Shown: positions 53,602-62,528, counted from the stretch's first letter. The stretch is 64,000 bases of DNA from CAKUIA01 sp044433115 (GCA_044433115.1 JAWXTY010000006.1:1-64000), one strand, 5' to 3'. The notes: generated by a model from the sequence alone, not told the origin. A program made the numbers and translations.

Positions 53602-54527
53602 GTTGTTTGCCAGAGGGAGAGCTAGACAAAGTTTTGGCTATAGACATAGGCTCAAATACGATAAAGTCGCTAAGTGGATATTTAGAAGATGGCAAGTTTT
53701 ACGAGCTTGAGTCTCGTTCTTTGCCTATACGCATTACTAAAGCTGATGGGCTTGTTGACGACGCTGCTGAAAAGATTGCCTATGCTATAGAATATCTTTT
53801 ACACGAAGAAGAGGGCGACTTCGATTTTAGGGTTGTTGCAACTTCGGCATTGAGAACTTGCCCAAATAGAGAAGAAATTTGCAGGCAAGTCGATGATATG
53901 ACTGGCGTAGAAATAGATGTAATAAGTGGGCAAAAGGAGGCATTTTTATCTGCAGTTGGAGCAATTTATGATAAATCTATAAAAGTGCCAAGCGACTTTG
54001 TCTTTATGGACTTAGGGGGAGGCTCGCTAGAGCTTGCTTTTTGTAGAGAAAAGAAGGTGGAAAAGGTGGATTCCTTTGCTATAGGGGCAGTGCGTTTGAC
54101 TGAGATGTTTATAGAAAATCCAAGCGAAAAAATCCCTGCTCAGGCTCTTATAGATATGAGTGCTTATTGCAAGGATAAGCTTAAGGATTTTAAGGTAGGT
54201 AGCGATAAAAGCCTTGCAGTTGCAACTGGTGGGGCAGTCGCTGCTGCAAAATATATGCTAGAGCATTTGGGGCTAAAGAGCTTTAATGAGAGCTTGCTTT
54301 TGAGTGATTTAGAGTATCTTTTAGAGAAAATTTCTAAGGAAAACGTGCAAGAGCGTATAAAAAATTATGCAATACCTGAAAATAGGGCAGATATAATTCC
54401 TGCGTCTTTTGTTTGTTTAATTGCTTGTATGCAAGAACTTAACTTAAATGAATTGCTTTATGCAAAGCAGTCTTTACGCCGAGGGATTTGTGTCGAGCAT
54501 TTTTGCTTGGTTGATTGTGATTTGTAA
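53598..54527 (+). CDS. Ppx/GppA-family phosphatase
   Basis: 309 residues. The ASKHA-fold nucleotide-binding parts are VLAIDIGSNTIKSLSGY at the start and FMDLGGGSLELAF in the middle; ATSALRTCPNREEI and GQKEAFLSAVGA are family-typical. Members break down polyphosphate or the stress nucleotide pppGpp. It is the shorter form without the C-terminal HD domain. Overlaps rsmI (ATGA), so co-translated. Confidence 0.9.
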   Translation: MSCLPEGELDKVLAIDIGSNTIKSLSGYLEDGKFYELESRSLPIRITKADGLVDDAAEKIAYAIEYLLHEEEGDFDFRVVATSALRTCPNREEICRQVDDMTGVEIDVISGQKEAFLSAVGAIYDKSIKVPSDFVFMDLGGGSLELAFCREKKVEKVDSFAIGAVRLTEMFIENPSEKIPAQALIDMSAYCKDKLKDFKVGSDKSLAVATGGAVAAAKYMLEHLGLKSFNESLLLSDLEYLLEKISKENVQERIKNYAIPENRADIIPASFVCLIACMQELNLNELLYAKQSLRRGICVEHFCLVDCDL

Positions 54528-54529
54528 AA

Positions 54530-54655
54530 GGTGAGTTCTAAAAGTGGACTTCTAAAAATAATCAATTGCTCTTTTTTAAGCTATCTTGCTTTTATTTATC
54601 TCATTTTGCCTTATTTAGTCTTTGACATTTTTGTAAAAATCTAAAGAATAACTTG
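54530..54655 (+). repeat. Degenerate palindromic mini-element, copy 12
   Basis: The left terminus GGTGAGTTCTAAAA is good, then TGGACTTCTAAAAATAATCA and CAATTGCTCTTTTTTAAGCT follow the family interior. The right terminus has decayed. It lies directly upstream of obgE and must contain or border its promoter. Confidence 0.6.
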
Positions 54656-54665
54656 TTTAATAATT

Positions 54666-55664
54666 ATGTTTATAGACCAAGCACATATAAGAATGAGGGC
54701 AGGAGACGGCGGAAATGGCGTTGCTAGCTTTAGAAGAGAAAAATTTATACCCTATGGAGGTCCAGATGGCGGCGATGGTGGTAGTGGAGGCAATGTGTAT
54801 GCACTTTGCGATGAAAATGTTGGCGATTTAGAGGCGTTTAGATTTACTCCTTTTTACGAAGCTGGAAATGGCAAGCGTGGTGGTGGTAGACAAAAGACTG
54901 GTATTAATGGACAGCACAAGTGGGTTAAGTTCCCTCCTGGCACTATCTTTATAAATCCAGAAACAGGGCATATCATTTGTGAGCTACTCAAGCACGGCGA
55001 GGAAATTTTAATCCTAAAAGGTGGCAAAGGTGGCTTGGGCAACATTCACTTTAAAAACTCTGTAAACCAAGCTCCAAGACAACACACTCTAGGCGAAGAG
55101 GGTGAATATGGCGAGTTCGATTTGATTTTAAAGACTATATCTGACATAGGCTTAGTTGGCTTTCCAAACGCAGGAAAGTCGTCTTTGATTAATTTAATTA
55201 CGATGGCACGTCCAAAGGTTGCAGATTATCCTTTTACTACTTTACACGTAAACGTGGGTATGATTAAGTATGAGGAAACTTATGACAGTGTAAGCTTAGC
55301 TGATATACCAGGGCTAATTGAGGGGGCATCTGAAAACAAGGGCTTAGGGCATAGATTTCTAAGGCACATTGAGAGATGTAAGGCTCTTTTGATGATGATT
55401 GATATGGCAGGTGTTGACGAGCGTAAGCCTACAGACGACTATTTAAAACTTCGCAAGGAGTTGGAGTTATACGACAAGAGCCTTTTGGATAAGAAAATTA
55501 TCCTTGTTGCAAATAAGATGGACGAAGACGAAGCTGTTAAAAACCTTAAAAAGTTCAAAAAGAAGTTCCCTGAAGTACTCATACACGAGCTTTCTTGTTT
55601 GTCAGAAGAGGGCATAGCAGAACTTAAGGACTTAATTTATAAGACAGTAAAAGAGAGAATTTAA
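54666..55664 (+). CDS. obgE: GTPase Obg
   Basis: 332 residues. The Obg glycine-rich domain (1-158: RAGDGGNGVASFRREKFIPYGGPDGGDGGSGG) is followed by a G domain with G1 GFPNAGKSS, G3 DIPGLIEGA and G4 NKMD. The Asp/Glu-rich C-terminal tail of some Obg proteins is missing. It is an essential GTPase of ribosome assembly and stress response. Followed by lpxC-fabZ after 11 bases. Confidence 0.97.
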   Translation: MFIDQAHIRMRAGDGGNGVASFRREKFIPYGGPDGGDGGSGGNVYALCDENVGDLEAFRFTPFYEAGNGKRGGGRQKTGINGQHKWVKFPPGTIFINPETGHIICELLKHGEEILILKGGKGGLGNIHFKNSVNQAPRQHTLGEEGEYGEFDLILKTISDIGLVGFPNAGKSSLINLITMARPKVADYPFTTLHVNVGMIKYEETYDSVSLADIPGLIEGASENKGLGHRFLRHIERCKALLMMIDMAGVDERKPTDDYLKLRKELELYDKSLLDKKIILVANKMDEDEAVKNLKKFKKKFPEVLIHELSCLSEEGIAELKDLIYKTVKERI

Positions 55665-55675
55665 TATATAGTACA

Positions 55676-57019
55676 ATGAAGCAAAGAACATTACAAAGAG
55701 AGCAAACTATAAGCGGAAAATCGCTCCACACTGGTCAAGAAGTAAACCTTACTTTGAAGCCAGCACCTGAAAATACTGGATATGTATTCAGACGTAAAGA
55801 CCTTTATGGCAAGCCTGAAATACGCCCTTGCATAGAGCAAATTAGCACAGATTTAGTGCGTAACACAGGTGTATCTAGTGGCAATGCAAAGCTCTTTACT
55901 GTAGAGCATATTTTAGCTGCACTAAATGGTATGGGCATAGATAATGCTGTTATTGAAATGGATTCGGCTGAACCTCCTATCTTAGATGGCTCTGGCAAAT
56001 TCTTTGTAAATTTAGTTCAAGAGGCAGAACCTGTAGAGCAAGAGGCTGAAAGGGAATACTTTGAATTAAAGACTCCTGTATCAGTTACAGATGGAAATCG
56101 CTCTTTGATTGCTTTGCCTTATGATGGCTTTAAGATTACTTGTACTTCTGCAGACGATAGGGGTATACACACTCAGCACTTGTCTGTGGATATTACACCT
56201 GAGCAATTCCAGTCGGACATAGCTCCTGCAAGAACTTTTACTGTATATGAAGATATAGAAGAGCTTTTGAAGATGGGTAAAATTCAAGGTGGTAGTTTAG
56301 ACTCTGCTATAGTAATTAAGGGCGACAAAATTTTATCTAAAGAACCTTTGCGTTTCCAAGATGAATTTGTAAGGCACAAGATTTTAGATATAGTTGGCGA
56401 CATCGCTCTTCTTGGCAAAAAGCTAAAGGCTCATATTATTGCTGTTCGCCCAGGACACTCTTTAAATGCAAAGCTAACTAAGGCTATATACGACCAAATG
56501 AAGGCTGAGGAAAATTCTAATAAACCTGCAAAAAAAGAAACAGCTAAGGTGGTTACTGCCCCTGCAGAAGTTGCTTTAGATGCAAGAAGAGTTTTGGATT
56601 TATTGCCACATCGTTACCCTTTTGTAATGATAGATAAGGTTTTGGAAATTAATGAGGAAGAAAAGTCTTTAGTTGCAGTTAAGAATGTAACTATAAATGA
56701 ATATTATTTCCAAGGGCATTTCCCTGGTAACCCTGTTATGCCAGGGGTATTGCAACTAGAGGCAATGGCTCAAGCTGCTGGTATATTAATGCTAAGGCAA
56801 ATTGATACTGACAACAAGATAGCATTTTTTATGACTGCTGATAAAGTTAAATTTAAGAAGGCAGTTAAACCAGGCGACCAAGTTCTAATTTACATAAAAA
56901 TAACTAAGGCAAAGGGATTAAAGATTGCTTGTGCCTCAGCTACTTGTAAGGTAGATGGAGTTACAGTCTCTTCGGCAGACTTGATGTTTACTATCTTAGA
57001 TGCTTCGACTAACTACTAA
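55676..57019 (+). CDS. lpxC/fabZ: Bifunctional LpxC-FabZ
   Basis: 447 residues. The LpxC part (1-275) has zinc ligands His78 (FTVEHILAAL), His234 and Asp238 (RHKILDIVGD), and the catalytic His261 (VRPGHS). After a charged linker (about 276-298), FabZ follows with DLLPHRYPFVMID, the active-site His348 (YFQGHFPGNPVMPG) and Glu362 (LEAMAQ). LpxC commits UDP-acyl-GlcNAc to lipid A; FabZ dehydrates 3-hydroxyacyl-ACP. Fusion is known in Bacteroidota, Chlorobiota and some PVC bacteria and balances lipid A with membrane fatty acids. Confidence 0.96.
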   Translation: MKQRTLQREQTISGKSLHTGQEVNLTLKPAPENTGYVFRRKDLYGKPEIRPCIEQISTDLVRNTGVSSGNAKLFTVEHILAALNGMGIDNAVIEMDSAEPPILDGSGKFFVNLVQEAEPVEQEAEREYFELKTPVSVTDGNRSLIALPYDGFKITCTSADDRGIHTQHLSVDITPEQFQSDIAPARTFTVYEDIEELLKMGKIQGGSLDSAIVIKGDKILSKEPLRFQDEFVRHKILDIVGDIALLGKKLKAHIIAVRPGHSLNAKLTKAIYDQMKAEENSNKPAKKETAKVVTAPAEVALDARRVLDLLPHRYPFVMIDKVLEINEEEKSLVAVKNVTINEYYFQGHFPGNPVMPGVLQLEAMAQAAGILMLRQIDTDNKIAFFMTADKVKFKKAVKPGDQVLIYIKITKAKGLKIACASATCKVDGVTVSSADLMFTILDASTNY

Positions 57020-57039
57020 AAATCAAACCCACTAAATTT

Positions 57040-57819
57040 ATGAATAAAATTCACCCAACAGCAATAATAGAAGATGGTGCTAAAATTGGCGATAATGTAG
57101 AAATTGGTGCTTATAGTTATATAGGTGCAGAAGTTGAAATTGGCGACAACTGCTCTATAGCTCATCACGCAACTGTAGATGGTTATACTATAATGGGCAA
57201 GGCTAACCAAATTTTCCCTTATGCTTTTATAGGGGGCAAGACTCACGACTTGAAATTTGTTGGAGGTAGCGTAACAGGCTTGAAAATCGGCGATAACAAC
57301 GTATTTAGAGAATACTCTACAGCCCATTGTGCAACTAAGAACGAAGAGTTTACTATAGTTGGCAACAATAACAATATCTTAGCTTATAGCCACATTGCTC
57401 ACGACTGTATTGTTGGTAATAATATAGTTATGAGTTCTCACGCAGCTTTAGGTGGACACGTAATAGTTGAAGATAACGCTGTAATTGGCTGGGGCAGTGG
57501 CATACACCAATTCTGTAGAGTTGGGGCTTACGCTATGTTGAGTGCTTCTTCTAAGCAAGTTAAGGACTTAGCTCCATTCTTTTTAGCAGATGGCAACCCT
57601 GCTGCAATTTGTGCTGTAAATAAAGTTAATATGCAACGCAATGGCTTTACTGTTCAAGAAATTGACTATGCTTTTAGTGCGTTTAAGTTGCTATATAAAA
57701 GACACTTGCCAAGAAATAAAGCTATAGATGAATTAGCTAAAACAGAAATGGCAAGCAACAGAGTTATCAAAGCTATCTTAGACTTTGCCCACAGCTCGTC
57801 AGAGCGTGGTTTGATATAA
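57040..57819 (+). CDS. lpxA: UDP-GlcNAc acyltransferase LpxA
   Basis: 259 residues. Left-handed beta-helix of hexapeptide repeats (IHPTAIIEDGAKIGDNVEIGAYSYI, VGNNIVMSSHAALGGHVIVEDNAVIG) with the catalytic His in YSHIAHDC, and a C-terminal helical domain. It acylates UDP-GlcNAc, the first step of lipid A. It lies 20 bases after lpxC-fabZ, the usual order. Confidence 0.96.
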   Translation: MNKIHPTAIIEDGAKIGDNVEIGAYSYIGAEVEIGDNCSIAHHATVDGYTIMGKANQIFPYAFIGGKTHDLKFVGGSVTGLKIGDNNVFREYSTAHCATKNEEFTIVGNNNNILAYSHIAHDCIVGNNIVMSSHAALGGHVIVEDNAVIGWGSGIHQFCRVGAYAMLSASSKQVKDLAPFFLADGNPAAICAVNKVNMQRNGFTVQEIDYAFSAFKLLYKRHLPRNKAIDELAKTEMASNRVIKAILDFAHSSSERGLI

Positions 57820-58025
57820 GGGTGCTTATAAAAATTGGTTTTTATATACCAAGCAAAAACTTTGTTTTTGCACTAAGATAGGCTACAATTGCTCTTTTTA
57901 GCCTATTTTTGCTTGAATTTCCTTGGCTTATTTCCTTAGATAGCGATGCTATCTGCGTCAAACACAAGAAAATTACGCTAAAAATAATCTTAAAAATAGC
58001 TAATTGCCAATTTTTATAAGCCCCC
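57820..58025 (+). mobile_element. Palindromic mini-element, copy 13 (first of a tandem array)
   Basis: 206 bp. Termini GGGTGCTTATAAAAATTGG and complement of CCAATTTTTATAAGCCCCC. Same hairpin-bearing subfamily as copies 8 and 10. It starts at the base after the lpxA stop. Confidence 0.88.
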
Positions 58026-58027
58026 TT

Positions 58028-58360
58028 GGGTGAAAATTGGTTTTTATATACCAAGCAAAAACTTTGTTTTTGCACTAAGATAGGCTACAATTGCTCTTTT
58101 TAGCCTATTTTTGCTTGAATTTCCTTGGCTTATTTCCTTAGATAGCGATGCTATCTGCGTCAAACNNNNNNNNNNTATATACCAAGCAAAAACTTTGTTT
58201 TTGCACTAAGATAGGCTACAATTGCTCTTTTTAGCCTATTTTTGCTTGAATTTCCTTGGCTTATTTCCTTAGATAGCGATGCTATCTGCGTCAAACGCAA
58301 AAAAATTACACTAAAAATAATCTTAAAAATAGCTAATTGCCAATTTTTATAAGCCCCCCC
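58028..58360 (+). mobile_element. Tandem mini-element copy 14, containing the assembly gap
   Basis: A second copy begins TGAAAATTGGTTTTTATATA two bases after the first and repeats it without visible change up to the N run. Sequence after the gap again belongs to the same unit and ends CCAATTTTTATAAGCCCCC. A third left end (TTGGGTGAAAATTGG) follows at 58361-58375, then unrelated sequence. The true number of copies is hidden by the gap. Confidence 0.8.
58166..58175. other. Assembly gap (ten N)
   Basis: Ten N inside the tandem mini-element array. The length of the gap is probably nominal, since identical tandem copies cannot be resolved by short reads. Confidence 0.99.
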
Positions 58361-58380
58361 TTGGGTGAAAATTGGGGGTT

Positions 58381-58881
58381 TTAGCAATCCAAGAACTTTG
58401 GGTATACGCTCGCTTTTAGAGTCCAAAAACCATATTCCAAGCGAGCATTTGCAGGCATACTTAGCTCTAAACAAGTTAAAGATGCCTTTTTTATTTCTAG
58501 GCTTAAGTTGTTCCTTTCGCCAGATATTAGCAGGTTTGCAAGCTCTTCTAGGAAAAAATTGTGGCTTACAATGAGTATATCCTTAGAGCTTTTTGGCATT
58601 GAGCCAAGCTCTCTAGCAAGGTTTTTAAAGTCGCTTTCAGGGAGTATATTTTCCTTTATTAGGAATTTTGCCTCTAGTTGCAGTAGCTCGCAAAAATGCT
58701 CTTTAGTCTCTATTGCACGCTTAAATGGGCTAGACCAAATTTCGCCTAAGTTATCGAAAATATCAGCGTTTAAGTGCTTTGCCAATTTTTCTATTTGCTT
58801 AAAGCCATATTTTGTCAAGGCTCTGTCGCAGTCGGGAAAAGTGTTTTCAGCTTGGGCGTGGCGTAGTAGGAATATCTTCAT
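58381..58881 (-). CDS. sixA: SixA-like phosphohistidine phosphatase
   Basis: 166 residues. The N-terminal LLRHAQAE is the histidine-phosphatase RHG-like motif; DRALTKYGFKQIEKLAKHL, IWSSPFKRAIETKEHF and LIVSHNFFLEELANLL (second His) follow SixA. SixA removes phosphate from histidine, in E. coli from proteins of the nitrogen-related phosphotransferase system. It is the second gene after the degenerate sigma-54 activator, 14 bases apart, so they are probably co-transcribed. The end of the gene touches the tandem repeat array. Confidence 0.88.
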   Translation of the reverse strand: MKIFLLRHAQAENTFPDCDRALTKYGFKQIEKLAKHLNADIFDNLGEIWSSPFKRAIETKEHFCELLQLEAKFLIKENILPESDFKNLARELGSMPKSSKDILIVSHNFFLEELANLLISGERNNLSLEIKKASLTCLELSMPANARLEYGFWTLKASVYPKFLDC

Positions 58882-58895
58882 TTTAGAACTTCGCT

Positions 58896-60554
58896 TTAGT
58901 CGAGTATAGGGTTATTTTTTTGGAGCAACATTCTCTTTTTTACAAAGTATGTTGAGGACTTATTTTTAAACCATTCTAGCTTTACGCCAAATTTTCTGAT
59001 TTTATAATTTATTATTCTTTGGCTTATATTCAAGTGCTTCGCTGCCATTGAAGCATTACCCTTGTGTAGCTTTAGAGCCTCAGTTATGAGTTCACGCTCA
59101 AAGGAATTTACCATCGAAGAAAAGTCTGTTTCATTTTCGCTAGGGACTTTTGCCGAAGAAGTCGATTGCCCAGTTTGTAGCGAAGGGGGCAGGTTATATC
59201 CTAAAATAACGCCACTAGTTGCAGTTAGCACAGCTTTTTCTATACAATTTTCAAGCTCCTTAACATTTACAGGCCAGTGATACGCCATAAGCATATTTAT
59301 CGCAGGCGTAGAAATTCTATCTATCTTTTTGTTCTTTTGTATAGAATACTTTTCCATAAAGAACTCAGATAGCAACATAATATCACTTCTTCGGCTTCTT
59401 AGAGGAGGTATTCTAAGCTTAGAATTGTTTAAAAGTATGTATAGCTCTTCAGAAAATAGTGAATTTTTAACTAGCTCTTCAAGCTTGTAGCTAGTTGACA
59501 TTATAAGCCTAATATTGCTTTGCTTTTTGATATTTGAGCCAAGCGAAGTGTAGGTCTTATCTTGGATTAGCTCGATGAGTTTAAGCTGATTAGCCTTGCT
59601 AAGCTGGGCGATTTCGCCAATGAAAATAGTTGCATCTTTAAGTTTATCGAGCAGACCTTTTTTTGCAGAACTTGCCCCTTCAAAAGAGTCCTTTTCGTGT
59701 CCGAATAATTCCGAGGCAAAGAGTGTGTCGCTTAGGGTATAGGATTGTATGGGTACAAAAAACTTATTATAACTTTCGCTAGAATTATATATAGCCTTTG
59801 CCATCAAGCTCTTACCTGTTCCAGACTCGCCTTCAATTAGAACTGCACAATCTCTTTTTGCAAAATTTGCAATTTGCTTGTATACCTTCTTCATTGCCGA
59901 AGAATTGCCTATAATATTATTAGGGCGTTTCTCGTTTAGCTCAAGTTTAAGCTGAGTATTTTCCTCTTGGAGGATTTCCAACTCTTCCTTTTGTGCATAT
60001 ATACGCAAGATAGTTTTCGCAATTAATGATGATAAATTTTCAAGGCACTCTAAGTCGCTCAATAACTCTTGCGTTTCGCCAGAAATTTTATCTACAGCCA
60101 AGGTAGCAATAACATAATCTTCGTGCATTATAGGCACGCATATTATAGAGAGATTGTCCTTAGTGTCGCTAATATTCGACTCTAAGATATTTTCTTCAAT
60201 GATAGATGTTGCAGTTTTTGCAACTCTATTAGAAATTTTCTTGGTAATTTTTGCGATGGCATTTTGTATATTTTTATTATTATTAGAATAAAATGCCTCA
60301 AGATTTAGCGAATTATCTTCTTTAATTTGGAAACTTGCATTATTTAAATTAAGCTCTTGGGTGATAGTATTTAGTAGCTCTTGCGAGAATTTATTAATAT
60401 TTTCAGTCTTTGCAATTACTTCGCTAATTTTATACAAAAGCCCACTAACTAGACATTTTTTATATCTAGGATTTTTTATGTTATCTAGTGTAGAGCTTTT
60501 CTCAATGTTCATAATTCTTATAAATAGCTTTGTGTATTTTAAAAAAATAAGCAA
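58896..60554 (-). CDS. Degenerate sigma-54-activator paralogue
   Basis: 552 residues (an inner ATG at 60512 is another possible start). Same architecture as the activator at 21657: GAF (about 35-185), linker helix, AAA+ domain, Fis-like helix-turn-helix (NASMAAKHLNISQRIINYKI), plus a basic tail. Walker A is kept (GESGTGKS, 242-249). GAFTGA has become DSFEGA (289-294), Walker B Asp is Gly313 (TIFIGEI), and both arginine fingers are replaced (Ser368, Leu374). It can perhaps bind ATP and DNA but should not remodel sigma-54 polymerase. The intact length and frame suggest selection for another role, for example an antagonist or ligand-sensing DNA-binding protein. Confidence 0.88.
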   Translation of the reverse strand: MLIFLKYTKLFIRIMNIEKSSTLDNIKNPRYKKCLVSGLLYKISEVIAKTENINKFSQELLNTITQELNLNNASFQIKEDNSLNLEAFYSNNNKNIQNAIAKITKKISNRVAKTATSIIEENILESNISDTKDNLSIICVPIMHEDYVIATLAVDKISGETQELLSDLECLENLSSLIAKTILRIYAQKEELEILQEENTQLKLELNEKRPNNIIGNSSAMKKVYKQIANFAKRDCAVLIEGESGTGKSLMAKAIYNSSESYNKFFVPIQSYTLSDTLFASELFGHEKDSFEGASSAKKGLLDKLKDATIFIGEIAQLSKANQLKLIELIQDKTYTSLGSNIKKQSNIRLIMSTSYKLEELVKNSLFSEELYILLNNSKLRIPPLRSRRSDIMLLSEFFMEKYSIQKNKKIDRISTPAINMLMAYHWPVNVKELENCIEKAVLTATSGVILGYNLPPSLQTGQSTSSAKVPSENETDFSSMVNSFERELITEALKLHKGNASMAAKHLNISQRIINYKIRKFGVKLEWFKNKSSTYFVKKRMLLQKNNPILD

Positions 60555-60695
60555 GCAAAAAGTTACAATTATGTATACTTTTTTTCTTGGATTGAATATG
60601 CTTGACTATATTGAAAAAATGTATTTTTATCCACTTTAACGCTTGGAATAAAAAATAAAAGTTCCGATAAAGATAAGGGGAGTATAAGAAAAAAT

Positions 60696-62207
60696 ATGAA
60701 TAACTATATTAGAAAATTAGTGTTTTTGACATTGTTTTTTTGCACTTTTAGTGCATTTGCAGCAGGGCATAGCGATACTGTTTATCCTATCCCATTGAGT
60801 GATTATGAAAGCCTTGAGGCTTCAGCTTCCTTATTCGATATATTGAAGTCGAGGGTTGTTCAAGACCCCTTTAATCTAGTTGCTCTAATTATATTTTCCT
60901 GTGCAATTTTGCATACTTTTTGTTATAGATACTTTTCGGATATTGCTCATAAAATAGAACATCATCACAAAGTAAAAATCAAGGCAGACCCATCTTATGC
61001 AGATGGCACAAAAGAAAAGCCTGTGAATTTTTGGGGTACAGTTTTCCACTATCTAGGCGAGATTGAAGTTGTATTTGCAATTTGGCTAATTCCTTTATTT
61101 ATAGCCTTGATTTGTATGAATGGCTTAGACTCTTTGATTGCGTATTTAGATAATATGTCCTTTACGGAAAAGAAGTTTATAGAGCCAGTATTTGTGGTTG
61201 TAGTAATGGCTATTGCAGCTACAAGACCTGTAATTCAATTCGCTGAAAATTTGATACGCCTCTTTGCTTCTATGGGCAAAAGCACTCCTGCTGCTTGGTG
61301 GGTTAGCATATTAATACTTGGACCTTTGCTAGGTTCTTTTATAACAGAGCCTGCTGCAATAACTATATCTGCATTACTGCTCTACAAAAAGGTATTTTCA
61401 TTTTCGCCTTCATTGACTTTAAAATATGCAACTTTGGCAATCTTGCTTGTTTGTATATCTACAGGTGGCACTCTAACTCACTTTGCAGCTCCTCCAGTAT
61501 TAATGGTAGCAAACAAGTGGGGTTGGGATATGAGCTTTATGTTCATTAACTTTGGCTTAAAGGCTATAGTTGGCATATTGATTATAGTTGCCTTAGGCTA
61601 CGCTTTATTCAGAAAAGAATTTAAAAAATTGGCGGCAAAAAAGATTTCTAATAATGAATTTCATAAAGAAGAAGCGAAAGTTAAGCCTCTCGTAATGCTT
61701 GGGAATTTATTCTTCTTGGCATATTCTGTTTTAGTGCTTCACCACATAGTTCTCTTAATTATAGGCTTCTTGTTCTTCATAGCCTACACTCAAGCTACAA
61801 GCCACTATCAAGGCAGAATATCGCTTAAAACACCTATATTAGTAGGTCTATTCTTGACTGGATTAGTTATACACGGAGGCTTGCAAGCTTGGTGGATTGA
61901 ACCTGTTTTAACTAGATTTGGCTCTGCAGAATTATTTGTAGGCTCAATAATCTTAACTGCCTTTAACGACAATGCAGCAATCACTTACTTAGCTTCTCTC
62001 GTACCAGATTTTAGCGACACTATGAAGTACTTTGTAGTAGCAGGTGCTGTAACAGGTGGTGGCTTAACAGTTATAGCCAACGCCCCAAACCCAGCAGGTA
62101 TCGCCATTTTAGGCAAATCATTCAAAGGAGGCATATCCCCAATTAAACTCCTCCTATACGCCCTAATACCTACTATTATTATGGCTCTCTGCTTTTTTTT
62201 GGCGTGA
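60696..62207 (+). CDS. Putative Na+/H+ antiporter
   Basis: 503 residues. Cleavable or first membrane segment (FLTLFFCTFSAFA), then about ten helices. VVQDPFNLVALIIFSCAILHTF, FWGTVFHYLGEIEVVFAIWLIPLF, GPLLGSFITEPAAITISALLL, and TAFNDNAAITYLASLVPDFS with TGGGLTVIANAPNPAG match the Na_H_antiport_3-type family of the ion-transporter superfamily. It could use or restore the Na+ gradient made by the methylmalonyl-CoA decarboxylase (inference). Own terminator. Confidence 0.85.
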   Translation: MNNYIRKLVFLTLFFCTFSAFAAGHSDTVYPIPLSDYESLEASASLFDILKSRVVQDPFNLVALIIFSCAILHTFCYRYFSDIAHKIEHHHKVKIKADPSYADGTKEKPVNFWGTVFHYLGEIEVVFAIWLIPLFIALICMNGLDSLIAYLDNMSFTEKKFIEPVFVVVVMAIAATRPVIQFAENLIRLFASMGKSTPAAWWVSILILGPLLGSFITEPAAITISALLLYKKVFSFSPSLTLKYATLAILLVCISTGGTLTHFAAPPVLMVANKWGWDMSFMFINFGLKAIVGILIIVALGYALFRKEFKKLAAKKISNNEFHKEEAKVKPLVMLGNLFFLAYSVLVLHHIVLLIIGFLFFIAYTQATSHYQGRISLKTPILVGLFLTGLVIHGGLQAWWIEPVLTRFGSAELFVGSIILTAFNDNAAITYLASLVPDFSDTMKYFVVAGAVTGGGLTVIANAPNPAGIAILGKSFKGGISPIKLLLYALIPTIIMALCFFLA

Positions 62208-62302
62208 AGAATTTGTTAACACCCTCTCAGATGTGACGGAGTTGGAACTTTGTTCATTGGGAGGGGCTGAAACCAAAATTTGGCTAAAATAGACACGTTG
62301 TG

Positions 62303-62347
62303 AAAAATGACTAAAAATGGCAATTTTATGCCTTTTTAGTCATTTTT
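62303..62347 (+). terminator. Terminator after the antiporter
   Basis: A 20-base arm (AAAAATGACTAAAAATGGCA) pairs almost fully with its complement at 62329-62347 and ends in a T run. The rest of 62208-62528 contains no gene I can support. Confidence 0.85.
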
Positions 62348-62528
62348 TTGTGCTAAGACCTTTGTCTAAATTTTGAGCTTTAGCTTGCCTGCAAATGCTG
62401 TATTTTACTTGCTTCATAATTGCTTGCATATGAAATTTAGACACTTTTTGTCTCTTTAAGAGATTTCATCTTTAGGATCTTATATTATAAAGCTTGAAAA
62501 TTTTATCTGCATAGGCGATAATATTTAT

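Noticed and set aside
7372..58360. CRISPR array made of the repeated palindromes
   Set aside because: The units are 170-360 bp, dispersed, without regular spacers, and have transposon-like ends and target duplications.
57842..58474. Open frames on the minus strand through the tandem repeat array, ending KTKFLLGI
   Set aside because: They consist of mini-element sequence, are identical in each copy, and one crosses the N gap. They arise from the repeat, not from a gene.
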